DNA from: Takakia lepidozioides
Lineage: Eukaryota; Streptophyta; Takakiopsida; Takakiales; Takakiaceae
Reading direction: 5' to 3'
Assembly: GCA_030704615.1 (NCBI GenBank)
Contig: CM060734.1
Location: 5,520,001 to 5,584,000, forward strand
Length of the DNA: 64,000 nucleotides
Shown in pieces: positions 20,260 through 29,285 of the stretch. The notes below the pieces were generated by a model that saw only the letters and a program-made list of their open reading frames with translations, searched no databases and was not told where the DNA came from. Position 1 is the stretch's first letter. Each line of letters begins with the position of its first letter. Made by a program: the position numbers and the translations under genes.

Positions 20260-21950
20260 CCCGTGGTCCTCACATGCTCGCCCCCACTCACTGCCTGTAC
20301 CGTCTCGGTAGGCAGAGAGACCATTGAGGGAAGTGTACTCCGCACTCTGCGTTGCTCAGCCAGAGCCAAGCTGATAATCCAGGTCAAGCAATTGAGATCC
20401 ATTGCTTGCCCCAACACTTGACGACGTGATGCCTCAGAAAGAGACGACACCGCCGTGGTACCAGTGGTAAAACCCATTGCCCGCTCACGCTCGTCAGCAT
20501 TAGGCTCCACTAACTGCTGCAACTGAGCATCCCACAGGAGGCCAGGTCCACTATCCCGGAAAGCATGCGATCCTGGGAAGCTGAGCAGTGTAGGTAATGC
20601 TGCTCGTGGTTGACCCACCTTGTTGACCACTGCCAAAGGCGAACGGTCATCGTGTCTCACACGCTGAGACTGCCTCCCTGTGTCCAGAATGTTATCCACT
20701 GTGAGATGTGCTGGCCGCTGCACCCCATCAAATGCACGCTTGAGCAGTGCGGGTGGCATCAAGTTAGTCCACCATAGCCGTGGACGATGAGCCCGTGACC
20801 CCACTGTAGCTGCATCTAGCAACACTGCTGACCCAAGCCACGACCGGACTTGATGCACACTGGCCATCACCCTGGCCCGAGAATCGCCCATCAGTGGCAC
20901 ATTCTCCAAGATGTATGCTGGAGATACAGCTTGATGAAGCTGCAAGTGGCGCAAAACCCGCACCATCTCCCAAAACAGACCCGACCTCGAGTCTCGCAAT
21001 CCATTGCCATGCCCGGCTGATGAATGCCCTTGGCAGGGCCAACCTGCCACTACCAGATCAATGGAGCCAACCCGCTCCAAATCCTGCGCCCCCAGCAACG
21101 AAATGTCTGCTGGCAAGGCCTGCTGATATCCACGAATTGCAGACACCGACAACAACTCAGGGTACCGCTGCACCAACTGAGCAACATGGCGAAGTGAAAC
21201 GCGTCGTGCAGTCTCATCCCTCTCCACATACAGGTAACGCCAAACTCGTACACCTGCTTGTAACACAGCAGCCAATCCGGTGCTGATCCCGCCAAACAAG
21301 TCCAGAAGACAAATGCCTTCATCCGGATACTGCCACACAATAGGTGTGGTGTCCAATGGAGACAATTGAGGTGGTCCTGGTGCAATCCCCACACTCTCCT
21401 CCTCTCCTGACGGTACAAAAGCCTCCACCCAGGCTTGTTGCACCCGTCGATCAGCATCCCGCTGCAAATCCTTGCTCGTGCCCCACAATGGAGTCTGAGC
21501 AACCATGGTAGGCAACTCCGCCATACCATACATGTCATCCTGCTCTCCCGGAGGTGGTACATCCTCTGAATGAGCATTGCCCTCAAGCAACTCTCTAGGC
21601 CAACTCACTGCCGCTGTGAATGCTGCTAGTGTCGGCATCTTGCCTCGCTGGGCAACCGCAACTCCTCCTATGAACGTCACAGGGAGCTGCACACGCCGGC
21701 CCTCCCCTGACTGCCATGCAGGCCTATAGGAAGCTGACTCCTCCCAAAAATCCAGGGTGAAGCCCATGGGGTACAACACTGCCCCACCAACCAGGACATC
21801 GTATGAGACTGCGTCTGTCACAATGGCCTTGGCTCGCATCACTGAGCCATCTGTAGGGTGATCCGGCCGTAGTCTGATAGCCAACTCACGCCGTGTCATG
21901 CCCCGAGCCTGCTCCGATCCTCCAGAGACGTCTGTATCTGGAAAGGACAA
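20136..21950 (-). CDS. Protease tail fused to cytosine-5 DNA methyltransferase (retrotransposon-encoded)
   Basis: 604 codons open on the minus strand. Residues 18-100 are the C-terminal half of the retropepsin-like domain (VLVGGAVLYPMGFTLDFW). From about residue 207 to 530 runs a C5-methyltransferase with motifs in standard order: I (DLFGGISTG, near 217-225), II (YVERDE), IV with the catalytic Cys (AGWPCQGHS, PCQ at 305-307), VI (ILENV, 347-351), VIII (AHRPRLWWTNL), IX-like (DERERAMGF) and X (LGQAMDLN). FGGISTG and the short I-to-IV spacing resemble the DNMT3/DRM branch more than MET1/CMT. It would transfer methyl groups from S-adenosylmethionine to cytosine. No PWWP, UBA or chromodomain is seen. 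The domain spans about 20360-21332. Every catalytic motif is present and uninterrupted, in contrast to its frameshifted neighbours. Specificity cannot be told from sequence alone. Confidence 0.93.
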   Translation of the reverse strand: MSFPDTDVSGGSEQARGMTRRELAIRLRPDHPTDGSVMRAKAIVTDAVSYDVLVGGAVLYPMGFTLDFWEESASYRPAWQSGEGRRVQLPVTFIGGVAVAQRGKMPTLAAFTAAVSWPRELLEGNAHSEDVPPPGEQDDMYGMAELPTMVAQTPLWGTSKDLQRDADRRVQQAWVEAFVPSGEEESVGIAPGPPQLSPLDTTPIVWQYPDEGICLLDLFGGISTGLAAVLQAGVRVWRYLYVERDETARRVSLRHVAQLVQRYPELLSVSAIRGYQQALPADISLLGAQDLERVGSIDLVVAGWPCQGHSSAGHGNGLRDSRSGLFWEMVRVLRHLQLHQAVSPAYILENVPLMGDSRARVMASVHQVRSWLGSAVLLDAATVGSRAHRPRLWWTNLMPPALLKRAFDGVQRPAHLTVDNILDTGRQSQRVRHDDRSPLAVVNKVGQPRAALPTLLSFPGSHAFRDSGPGLLWDAQLQQLVEPNADERERAMGFTTGTTAVSSLSEASRRQVLGQAMDLNCLTWIISLALAEQRRVRSTLPSMVSLPTETVQAVSGGEHVRTTGCMHPWHTWEVLEVQRELAAKAAVMMRLGILLGLRRSSMMR

Positions 21951-22780
21951 GGCTCCATATCCGCCTCCGTGAGGCCCAAGCCTGCAATAGCAGCTCTGCC
22001 CAGCATCAATGGCTGAGCTCCCGAGTCCAACAAGACCCGCAGTGGCCGGTACCTCTTGCCTGCCGGTCCACTCAAACAGAAAATGCCATCCTGGTTGTCT
22101 AACATGACAACTCCAGGTGTCACCATGGCGCGCTCAATGGCTGGCCTAGCTGGCAGCTCCATCAACCTGGCAGCTGCAGCTTGCCATGGCGCCGCCGTGG
22201 CAGTCTTGACCCTCAAATCCGAGGATCCCTCCGGCACTACACCTCCCACTATCTCCGCAGAAGATGAAGTAACCTCCCCACTCTCACAGAGTGTAGCTGC
22301 CAGCCTGAACACCTCAGCTGGTCTTACCCCCGGCGTCGCAATCATGGTAGCCGAGAACAATGGAGCCTGGCACACAGATGTGGCCGCTCCTAGCAGCACA
22401 CTAGCTGCCGTAGCCTTGGCAACACTAGGTAGTGGTGCTACCCGTGTAGCTCTCCCCAATGGCATAGTAACCTCCGCCTCGGTAACAGTCGGGCGAGAAC
22501 TAGGTGCCATGGATGGCGTCGACACTGTCTCCGCCAATGTGAATGACTGAGGAAGCCTAGCCTGACGGCTTGCCTCCCCACGCTGTGGATCCAACTCCAC
22601 CTCTGCACCTCGTGGCTCAGGAACTCGTGCTGCTCCTCGAGTCACGGCTGCAGCAGACTCCACCTGCACTAGTGGTAGTGCTGCTCCACACATGAATCCC
22701 ATGCCTCCCATATCTCCTCCCTCAGGAGCAGGAGGTGGACCATCCGGCCTTAGAGCCGGTACCACCTGAGCTGTAGCCAT
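21896..22780 (-). CDS. Gypsy spacer and retropepsin N-terminal half
   Basis: This frame is in the same phase as gag. Long Ala/Ser/Thr/Pro-rich spacer sequence leads to the aspartic protease active site VLLDSGAQPLMLG (Asp-Ser-Gly). Two such chains dimerise to process the polyprotein. The frame ends soon after DRSRLGA near 21896, and the second half of the protease continues in the overlapping phase that leads into the methyltransferase. So there is one shift in the middle of the protease, either a programmed frameshift or a mutation. I see no convincing slippery heptamer there, so mutation or a read error is more likely. Confidence 0.8.
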   Translation of the reverse strand: MATAQVVPALRPDGPPPAPEGGDMGGMGFMCGAALPLVQVESAAAVTRGAARVPEPRGAEVELDPQRGEASRQARLPQSFTLAETVSTPSMAPSSRPTVTEAEVTMPLGRATRVAPLPSVAKATAASVLLGAATSVCQAPLFSATMIATPGVRPAEVFRLAATLCESGEVTSSSAEIVGGVVPEGSSDLRVKTATAAPWQAAAARLMELPARPAIERAMVTPGVVMLDNQDGIFCLSGPAGKRYRPLRVLLDSGAQPLMLGRAAIAGLGLTEADMEPCPFQIQTSLEDRSRLGA

Positions 22781-22797
22781 GGCAGCGAGCCTCTGCT

Positions 22798-24061
22798 CTA
22801 GCTGCTAAAGCCGGTTGGCCATGCCTTGGTCAACACCCTGACCTCCGCGTCCTTGGCCACGTTGAGCTTGCCCTTGGCCTCGTGGCTGGCCACCTCGTCC
22901 TCTCTAGGCTGCTCCACCTCGCCCCCGGCCACCATTGTTCCCTTGGAACTGGCCTGGGCGCAACTCAGGATGCAAACCATAACACTGGGCCTCTCCATGC
23001 CCGTGCTTGCCACAATGCCCACACTGCAACTGTGCAGGCTGTGCATGTGCCGACCCTTTGCCTCCCTCTGGGCAATCCTTCTTGACATGGGGTCCTCCAC
23101 ATGTCCAGCACACCACATCCGCCCGTTGTTGGCCAGCAAATGAAGGGAGAGACCCCTGCATCTGAGGTCCTCTCTACCCTTCCCTGAGCTTCACCTGAGC
23201 CCCCTTGTTGCCTTGAGCACGTTGAGGTAGTGGTTGGCTAGGAGCACCACTACCCCGTGGTGTCTCCTTAGCAAATCCCACCATGACCACTCGTTCCTCC
23301 ACCATGTTGAGCTCTATCCGCTCTGCCAGCAAAAACACATTTGCTAAGGTGGGTTGGGCCGCTTGTAGGAGAGTTGCATCCTGCACCCTTCTCCTCAGCT
23401 CCTTGTCCAATATCCCATACTAGAATTGGACTGCCTGAGCTTCCGTAACCCCTTGGGGTTACATTTATCAAGCGCCTCATGCGAGTGAAAGCCTCCCTCA
23501 AGCTCTCGGTCGGCTTCCGTTGGAACTCTTGCAAGCTCCGCAACTTCTCTGTCCTCACCCCTTGGTAGTTCCCTCTCAACTCTTCGAAGAACTCCACAAC
23601 AGGGTTGAAGGCAGGCACGGGTGCTAGTGCTGGTGCGGTAGTGGCTTGGGTGGACGTCGTAGCTACTGTACCACCAGTCCCACTGCTCCTTGCTGAAGCT
23701 GCCGGTGCAGCGGCAGGTGTAGCCACTGCCCTCGTGGCTCTAGTGCCCCTAGTGATAGAGACATAGTCGGGTGACTAGTACATCCTCCACTCCTCGATCT
23801 CAACCTCATGCCCCCGCCTGAACTCATGTAATCATCCATAGGCGGCCCCTCAAGGTGCTGAAACAGCCCCTTCCATGCCATGAAAGGCGTAAATAGTTGT
23901 GGATTGCGCATTTGCTGCAAATCACACCAACTATCAAACTCTTGGATAAAATCATCCAACTCGATGGTGCCCACCGCCCCAGAGTACCTTCGTGGCCCCT
24001 TGGTAGCTCCATACATCTCCTCCATTGTGTCCCACAACAATGGCAAAGAAACAACTTGCAC
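22798..24061 (-). pseudogene. Gag of the methyltransferase element, with stops and shifts
   Basis: Gag builds the particle and binds RNA. Order on the minus strand: 24061-23663 has capsid-like IELDDFIQEFDSWCDLQ and FMAWKGLFQHLEGPP. 23726-23268 has EFFEELRGNYQGVRTEK and FTRMRRLINVTPRGYG. 23410-23174 has LANVFLLAERIELNMVEE. 23161-22904 has two zinc knuckles, CWTCGGPHVKKDC (C-x2-C-x3-H-x4-C) and CGHCGKHGHGEAQC (C-x2-C-x4-H-x4-C). The last part continues in one phase into the protease frame through two in-frame TAG codons near 22903 and 22804. The relic at 2.5-3.8 kb is the same gag. Confidence 0.85.
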
Positions 24062-24958
24062 CGCCGTTATGAGTCATCCTGATTCACAATCCGAATCAGA
24101 ACCTTCCGTAGAAGATACAGGAGGTGAAGGTGGCCTAAACCGCACACCTCGTCTCGTGTACCCACTAGTATCGCTAGTGCTCGAACCAGCACTATCCCCA
24201 GCAACTAGTGGCACCTCCGTGTTGACACTCAACCGGTCATGAACATGTCCCTAACCCCCTCTCCACAAGGTAACCGGGTAGAGAACCTGTTGCGGCTTAT
24301 GGTTTGGAATACTAAGTTCCTAACATAGCCTACACCTGTACCTGCATCCACCGCAAGCACTCCTATGGTTGGCTGGTCATCACCTCCAACCTCACCACAG
24401 GAGAAACAATGATGGTCTGGCTGGTCATCACCCCAGCCTCACCATCGACAGCATGCTCCAGGACTGGCCGGTGATCAAATCCGGACCAATCACCTATAAA
24501 AACAAGCGCCCACACAAAACTAGCATGGCGCACAGTCAAGCATGCAGGTATGGAGGGGATCCAAACACAAGAAATCAGAGCGACAACTCCCCCACACCAA
24601 AAACAACTCCACGGTGTTGCTCCTGCAAGGACACCCCAGCCCAAACCCGGACTGACCCTTGCCTCCACCTACGGAAAGGTCTTGGCCTAATGAGAGGGTG
24701 GAAACTACGAGGAAGAAAAGCTAAAGCAATGCCTAACCCCAGCATGCCCTCATCCCAACACTCTTCCTCTGCTCTCTTCCCTCACTTGCATGACCATGGG
24801 AATATCATGAAGATACTCCTCAAACCGCCCTCCACGAGCTTCAAAATTCGGCCTTCCAGACCACATGCCAGTCCTTAGGCAGTCCACCAGTGCCTCCACG
24901 AGTCAGCACAGGCCGTCCACAGGTCAACACGGGCCACCACAGACCAGCACATGCCCAC
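24062..24958. other. Presumed 5' leader / LTR-like region of the methyltransferase element
   Basis: No protein recognised. GGCTGGTCATCACC occurs twice (24369 and 24418). A TATA-like CCTATAAAAACAAG on the plus strand sits near 24492, opposite to the element's transcription. No standard tRNA primer-binding site could be identified, so the LTR boundary is unknown. Confidence 0.35.
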
Positions 24959-25990
24959 ACAGCTCACTGGTCACAGCCGTCACAGCCCCAAAGGCCTCAG
25001 GCACGGCCTGTCACAGCCCCTCACAACCCGTCACAGCCCCAAAGGCCTCAGGCACGGCCTGTCACAGCCCCTCACAGCCCGTCACAGCCCCAAAGGCCTC
25101 AGGCACGGCCTGTCATAGCCCCTCACAGCCTGTCACAGCCTCAAAGGCCTCAGGCACGGCCTATCACAGCCCCTCACAGCCCATCACAACCCCAAAGGCC
25201 ATGGGCACAGCCTGTCATAGCCCCTCACAGCCCGTCACAGCCTCAAAGGCCTCAGGCACGGCCTGTCACAGCCCCTCACAGCCCCACAGGGCACAGGGCA
25301 CAGCCTGTCACAGCTCGCCACAGCCTGTCACAGCCCCTCATAGCCCGTCACAGCTTGCCACAGCCTGTCAGAGCCCCAAAGGCCTCAGGCACGGCCTGTC
25401 ACAGCCCGTCACAGCCCGTCACAGCCTCTCAGGCACGGCCTATCATAGCCCCTCACAGCCCATCACAGCCCCAAAGGCCATGGGCACAGCCTGTCATAGC
25501 CCGTCACAGCCTCAAAGGCCTCAGGCACGGCCTGTCACAGCCCCTCACAGCCCCTCACAGCTCGCCACAGCCTGACACAGCCCGTCACAGCCCCACAGGG
25601 CACAGGGCACAGCTTGTCACAGCTCGCCACAGCCCGTCACAGCCCCTCATAGCCCGTCATAGCTTGCCACAGCCTGTCACAGCCCGTCACAGCCCCAGAG
25701 GCCACAGGGCACAGCCTGTCACAGCCCCTCACAGCCCCTCACAGCTCGCCACAGCCTGACACAGCCCCACAGGCCACAGGGCACAGCCTGTCACAGCCCC
25801 GCACAGCCCGTCACAGCCCCACAGGCCACTTGGCACAGCCTGTCACAGCCCCTCACAGCCCGTCACAGCTCGCCACAGCCTGACACATCCCGTCAGAGCC
25901 CCACAGGGCACAGGGCACAGCCTGTCACAGCCCCTCATAGCCCGTCACAGCTTGCCACAGCCTGTCACAGCCCGTCACAGCCCCACCCAT
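24959..25990. repeat. GTCACAGCC satellite array, about 1 kb
   Basis: Built from a 10-base core (GTCACAGCCC / CTCACAGCCC) grouped into longer units ending in CAAAGGCCTCAGGCACGGC or CACAGGGCACAGGGCACAG. More than 60 core copies. Long open frames on the plus strand (for example 24890-25759) are a by-product of the repeat and not genes. It lies inside the inverted-repeat-bounded block. Confidence 0.9.
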
Positions 25991-26593
25991 GGCCGCTCTG
26001 GCAGTTTAGCCATTTCTCCAAGGGGTTTAGCCACGCCAAGCTAGGGTTTGTGTCTCTTAGACTCTAGGCTTCTTTCCACTGAGCTATGGTGGCTGTGAGG
26101 AAATCAGCAAGGTATCCTTGCTCTTTCGGCTCCCACACACCACCATAGTAGCCCTAAGCCATGAGGTGGTTGCCACAAACCAAGCCTTCTTTCTCACTTA
26201 GCCTCCCCAAACACGCCACTAAACTCAATGGCAAACAACCAAGCCCTGCTGGTTCCCAGCCCTTGTGAGCACTCATTCAAGCACTCTCATTGGCCATAGC
26301 ATCTGTCTTAGAGCCTATTTCAGCCCTCTACACCTGTTGCTTCAAGAGTTGCGCTCCCTTCAAGCTTGAAGTTGAAACCCCAACTCACATAGGCCCTACA
26401 AGTGCTTTTCTTTCACTCCAAGTGGAAACCAGCCCTAGACCTTCCGTTCTAGCTCTCTAAGGCTTGAAAACAAGAGCCTCAATGGGCTGAAGGCATGCTC
26501 CACACATGCCCCACTCTCACCATAAGAGAATCAGCTCCTTTGCTTCATTTCTTGCACCCGCATGAGCTTGTGCTTGTATTCTTCTTCTTTATC
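25991..26593. other. No gene recognised; inner flank of right inverted repeat
   Basis: Pyrimidine-rich non-coding DNA with several CTTGAA/CTTCAAG patches. No matching segment next to the left inverted repeat was found, so the similarity between the block's ends is limited to the 192-bp arms. Confidence 0.35.
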
Positions 26594-26785
26594 ATTGTGT
26601 GGACTAGTGACTGCCATAGTGGGCAGCATAGTGGCAGCCTAGTGACTGACTAGTTGTAGCCTAGTGGTTGGACTAGTGGTTGGACTAGTGGCTGGACTAG
26701 TGGTATACTAGTGTGTGGTGTGCACATGTGTTGTGTGGTTTTTGGACAGCGATGTAGTTGTGTAGCGATATGTATGCGCACGACA
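26594..26785 (-). repeat. Right arm of 192-bp inverted repeat
   Basis: Reverse complement of 16487-16678 with two substitutions and no indels. Its outer edge (ACGACA at 26780-26785) abuts the integrase zinc-finger coding sequence of a second gypsy element, which is cut off here. Confidence 0.92.
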
Positions 26786-28569
26786 AGTGCCGCGGTGCGC
26801 TTGGCTCCGCCGTGGCCCGCAAGCGGGCTATCATGACATTCTCTCAAGAGACTATCTCTGATCCCTCCCTTCGGCACGTAGAGACGTTTTTGCTTATACC
26901 GGAGCAGTCCATTTTGCAAGTGGAACTGCGATTTAACCCCCATCCTCAAGTCCTGCATCACGGACTTCGTCAGCTCATCCTTCCGGCAAGCCTTTCGGAT
27001 CTTCCTTTGGAGCGCCGTCTCGCCCTTGTACACCAACAAGAGCTGCTGCTTTCTACTTAAAGCATCGGCCACCACGTTGTCTCGTCCCGGTTTGTACTGG
27101 ATATCCACGTCGAACACCGCCAAAGTATCTTGCCACCTAAGTTGTTTTGGGGACAACTTGGGCTGCGTGGCAAAATACTTCACCGTGACATTGTCCATGA
27201 ACACCTTCACTGGGTTGGAACCAACATAGTGGCGCCAAAGCTCGAGGCAATGCACCACCGCCTTCATCTCTTTTTCGTGCGTCGGCCACCGTCGCTCCAC
27301 TTCATTCAGTTTCTTACTTTCGTAAGCCACTGGACGTCCATCTTGCATAAGTACACCCCCAATCGCGAAGTCCGATTCATCTGTATGAATCTCAAATGGA
27401 CGATCGAACTCCGGGATTTTCAAGACTGGAGCTTCCGCCATCCGCTGCTTCAATTCAGCAAAAGTTTGGCCACAAAATGTATTCCATTCCCAAACTTTGG
27501 ATTTACACAGAAGGTCCGACAACGGCCCCGCGATCTTGACAAAATTTCTCACATACTTCCGGTAATAGGAGGCGAGTCCTAGGAAGGATCGCACTCCCGG
27601 GACCGAAGTCGGAGGCTCCCAGTCCAAGATCGCCCTCACCTTTCTGTTATCCATTTTGATCCCATCTTGTGTAATCACATGCCCCAGGAACTCCACTTTT
27701 GTGACCCCGAATTCGCATTTTGAAGCTTTGGCATACAGCTTCCCTTCTCGCAAGTTTTGGAACACCCTTTTTAGGTGCTCCAGGTGTTCTTCCTTTGTTT
27801 TCGAGTACACCAAGATGTCGTCGATGTACACGATCACAAAGTCATCCAACCACTCCTGGAAAAGGCTGTTCATCAGCGTGCTAAATGTCGCTGGTGCATT
27901 GGTGAGCCCAAAAGGCATCACCAAGAACTCATATGAACTATACCTTGTCATGCACGCGGTCTTCTCCTCATCTCCTTCCGCCACCCGAATTTGATGATAG
28001 CCGGAGCGCAAGTCGATCCGGCTGAAATACTTCGCTCCTGCCAACCGATCGAAGAGGTCGTCGATCTTTGGCAAAGGGTACCGGTTTTTTATAGTCACCT
28101 TATTCAGAGCCCTGTAATCGACACACATCCACAGCGTCCCATCCTTCTTGTCTGCAAATAGCACCGGGGCTCCGTAAGGTGACTTACTCGGCCGGATATA
28201 CCCCTTTGACATTAGATCCTTGAGATGAGTTTTCAGCTCGACCAACTCTCTGTGGCTCAACCGGTAGGGCGCCTTGGCAGGCGGTTCCGATCCCGGTATC
28301 ACCTCAATCTTGTGGTCAACTCCTCTTCGCGGTGGCAAGCCGCTTGGTAAATCCTCCGGCATCACATCCTGGTATTTCTCCAAAATCCCCTTGATCCAAT
28401 CTGGGCTCGGCTCCCCATCGCCTTCTCCTTTCACTTCTCTAATGTAAAGCAAAAATTGGGGCTCGTGTGCCTCCTCCACGGCCCACTCCTTTGCTGACAG
28501 AAGGTTTATTCGCCCTCCCACGGATTTGGGCGTTTCCGACACTCGTAAACCTCGCCACCATTCCCACAT
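26786..28569 (-). pseudogene. Second Ty3/gypsy pol: RT, RNase H, truncated integrase
   Basis: The minus strand is open from 28569. Motifs: [61 protein letters not shown] (intact YxDD), [10 protein letters not shown], then RNase H with [25 protein letters not shown] and [11 protein letters not shown], and [12 protein letters not shown]. The chromovirus-like RT differs strongly from the methyltransferase element's RT. The integrase zinc domain is just beginning ([15 protein letters not shown]) when the sequence runs into the inverted repeat; the open frame continues artefactually to 26650. The D-D-E core is absent and not found left of 16487 either. An upstream protease/gag frame overlaps at 28506-28569. 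Confidence 0.9.
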
Positions 28570-29285
28570 GGCAGCGTGACTACTCTCTTGCGGCCATCTA
28601 TGACCGCTCCGGATTTGCTCAAAAAGGTCATCCCCAAAATGAGATCCACTCCATCGATCTCGCAGATGGTGAAGTTCTCACGTCCCTCCCAACTCCCCAG
28701 TTGAAGAGGAACATCAAATGCCAACCTTGTCGCCAACTGTGGTTCTCCTTTGGCAGAACGCACCTCAATAGAGGCCCCCACGTCACTTGTCGGGAGTCCC
28801 AACTTTCGCGCCGCCGCCGGCGTCATGAAGGAGTGCGACGCTCTTGTGTTCACCAACAATGACACGTTAGTTCCGGATATTATCCCATCCACGAACAATA
28901 ACTGACTCCCTTTACGCAGGGCGCCAGTTTCCTGATACAACTCACAAGAATAGTTGCCTACCTTGCAAGTCCTGGCGACCACCGCTTCCACCAAGCGACT
29001 GATGGTATCTTCCGACAGCTCCGTGGTTGCCCGAGTCATGTTCAATTGTCGAGGTTTTGTGCACTTCTTGGCCATGTGCCCGGGCTCCCCGTAATTGAAA
29101 CACACTCCATCAAAGGTCGCCTTCTGTCCGCCATAAGCCGCTCCACCCGCTTTTCCTTTCGAAGCACCGGGTGCCGCCTTGACGTGTGAATGCCCTCCCT
29201 TCGATTTCCACGTGCCATTGTCGCCGCGTGGCCTATCCCACTTCTTTTCCGGTCGGAAGGAGTGCAAACGTGTGACGGACCGCAA
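28506..29285 (-). pseudogene. Second gypsy: gag end and protease with lost key residues
   Basis: The frame contains a knuckle written CFNYGEPGHMAKKC, in which the second zinc-binding Cys of C-x2-C-x4-H-x4-C is Tyr. The protease site reads NTRASHSFM where D-T-G-A-S-H-S-F is usual, so both the catalytic Asp and the Gly are changed. The rest of the fold is recognisable ([18 protein letters not shown]). It overlaps the pol frame by 64 bases in another phase. This copy cannot make an active protease, although its RT is still open. The gag N-terminal part is missing to the right. Confidence 0.82.

Larger units (their letters stand above)
16487..26785 (-). mobile_element. 10.3-kb block: methyltransferase-bearing gypsy element between 192-bp inverted repeats
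   Basis: The block holds, in minus-strand order, satellite DNA, gag, protease, cytosine-5 methyltransferase, RT, RNase H and integrase, and is bounded by two 192-bp inverted repeats (16487-16678 and 26594-26785). Both outer tips begin TGTCGTGCGC. Ty3/gypsy elements normally have direct LTRs, and I could not find a direct LTR pair inside or around the block. Either a DNA transposon carries the gypsy element as cargo, or the two arms are pieces of LTR-like repeats left in opposite orientation by rearrangement. There is no convincing target-site duplication (ACAGC on the left, AGTGC on the right). Confidence 0.6.

Noticed and set aside
21890-21960. Programmed frameshift inside the protease
   Set aside because: No convincing slippery heptamer; other junctions of the element are also shifted, so mutation or read error is simpler.
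24865-25759. Two overlapping long plus-strand ORFs (236 and 289 codons)
   Set aside because: They arise from translation of the GTCACAGCC satellite in two phases; both are open only because the repeat has no stop in those phases.
24959-25990. CRISPR-like array
   Set aside because: Repeats are 10-base words without unique spacers, and the genome is eukaryotic.
16487-26785. A DIRS/Ngaro-type retroelement (inverted terminal repeats plus a methyltransferase)
   Set aside because: The element encodes a D-D-E integrase with HHCC zinc domain and no tyrosine recombinase. The methyltransferase is a cytosine-5 type with a PCQ motif, unlike the adenine-type domain reported for DIRS.
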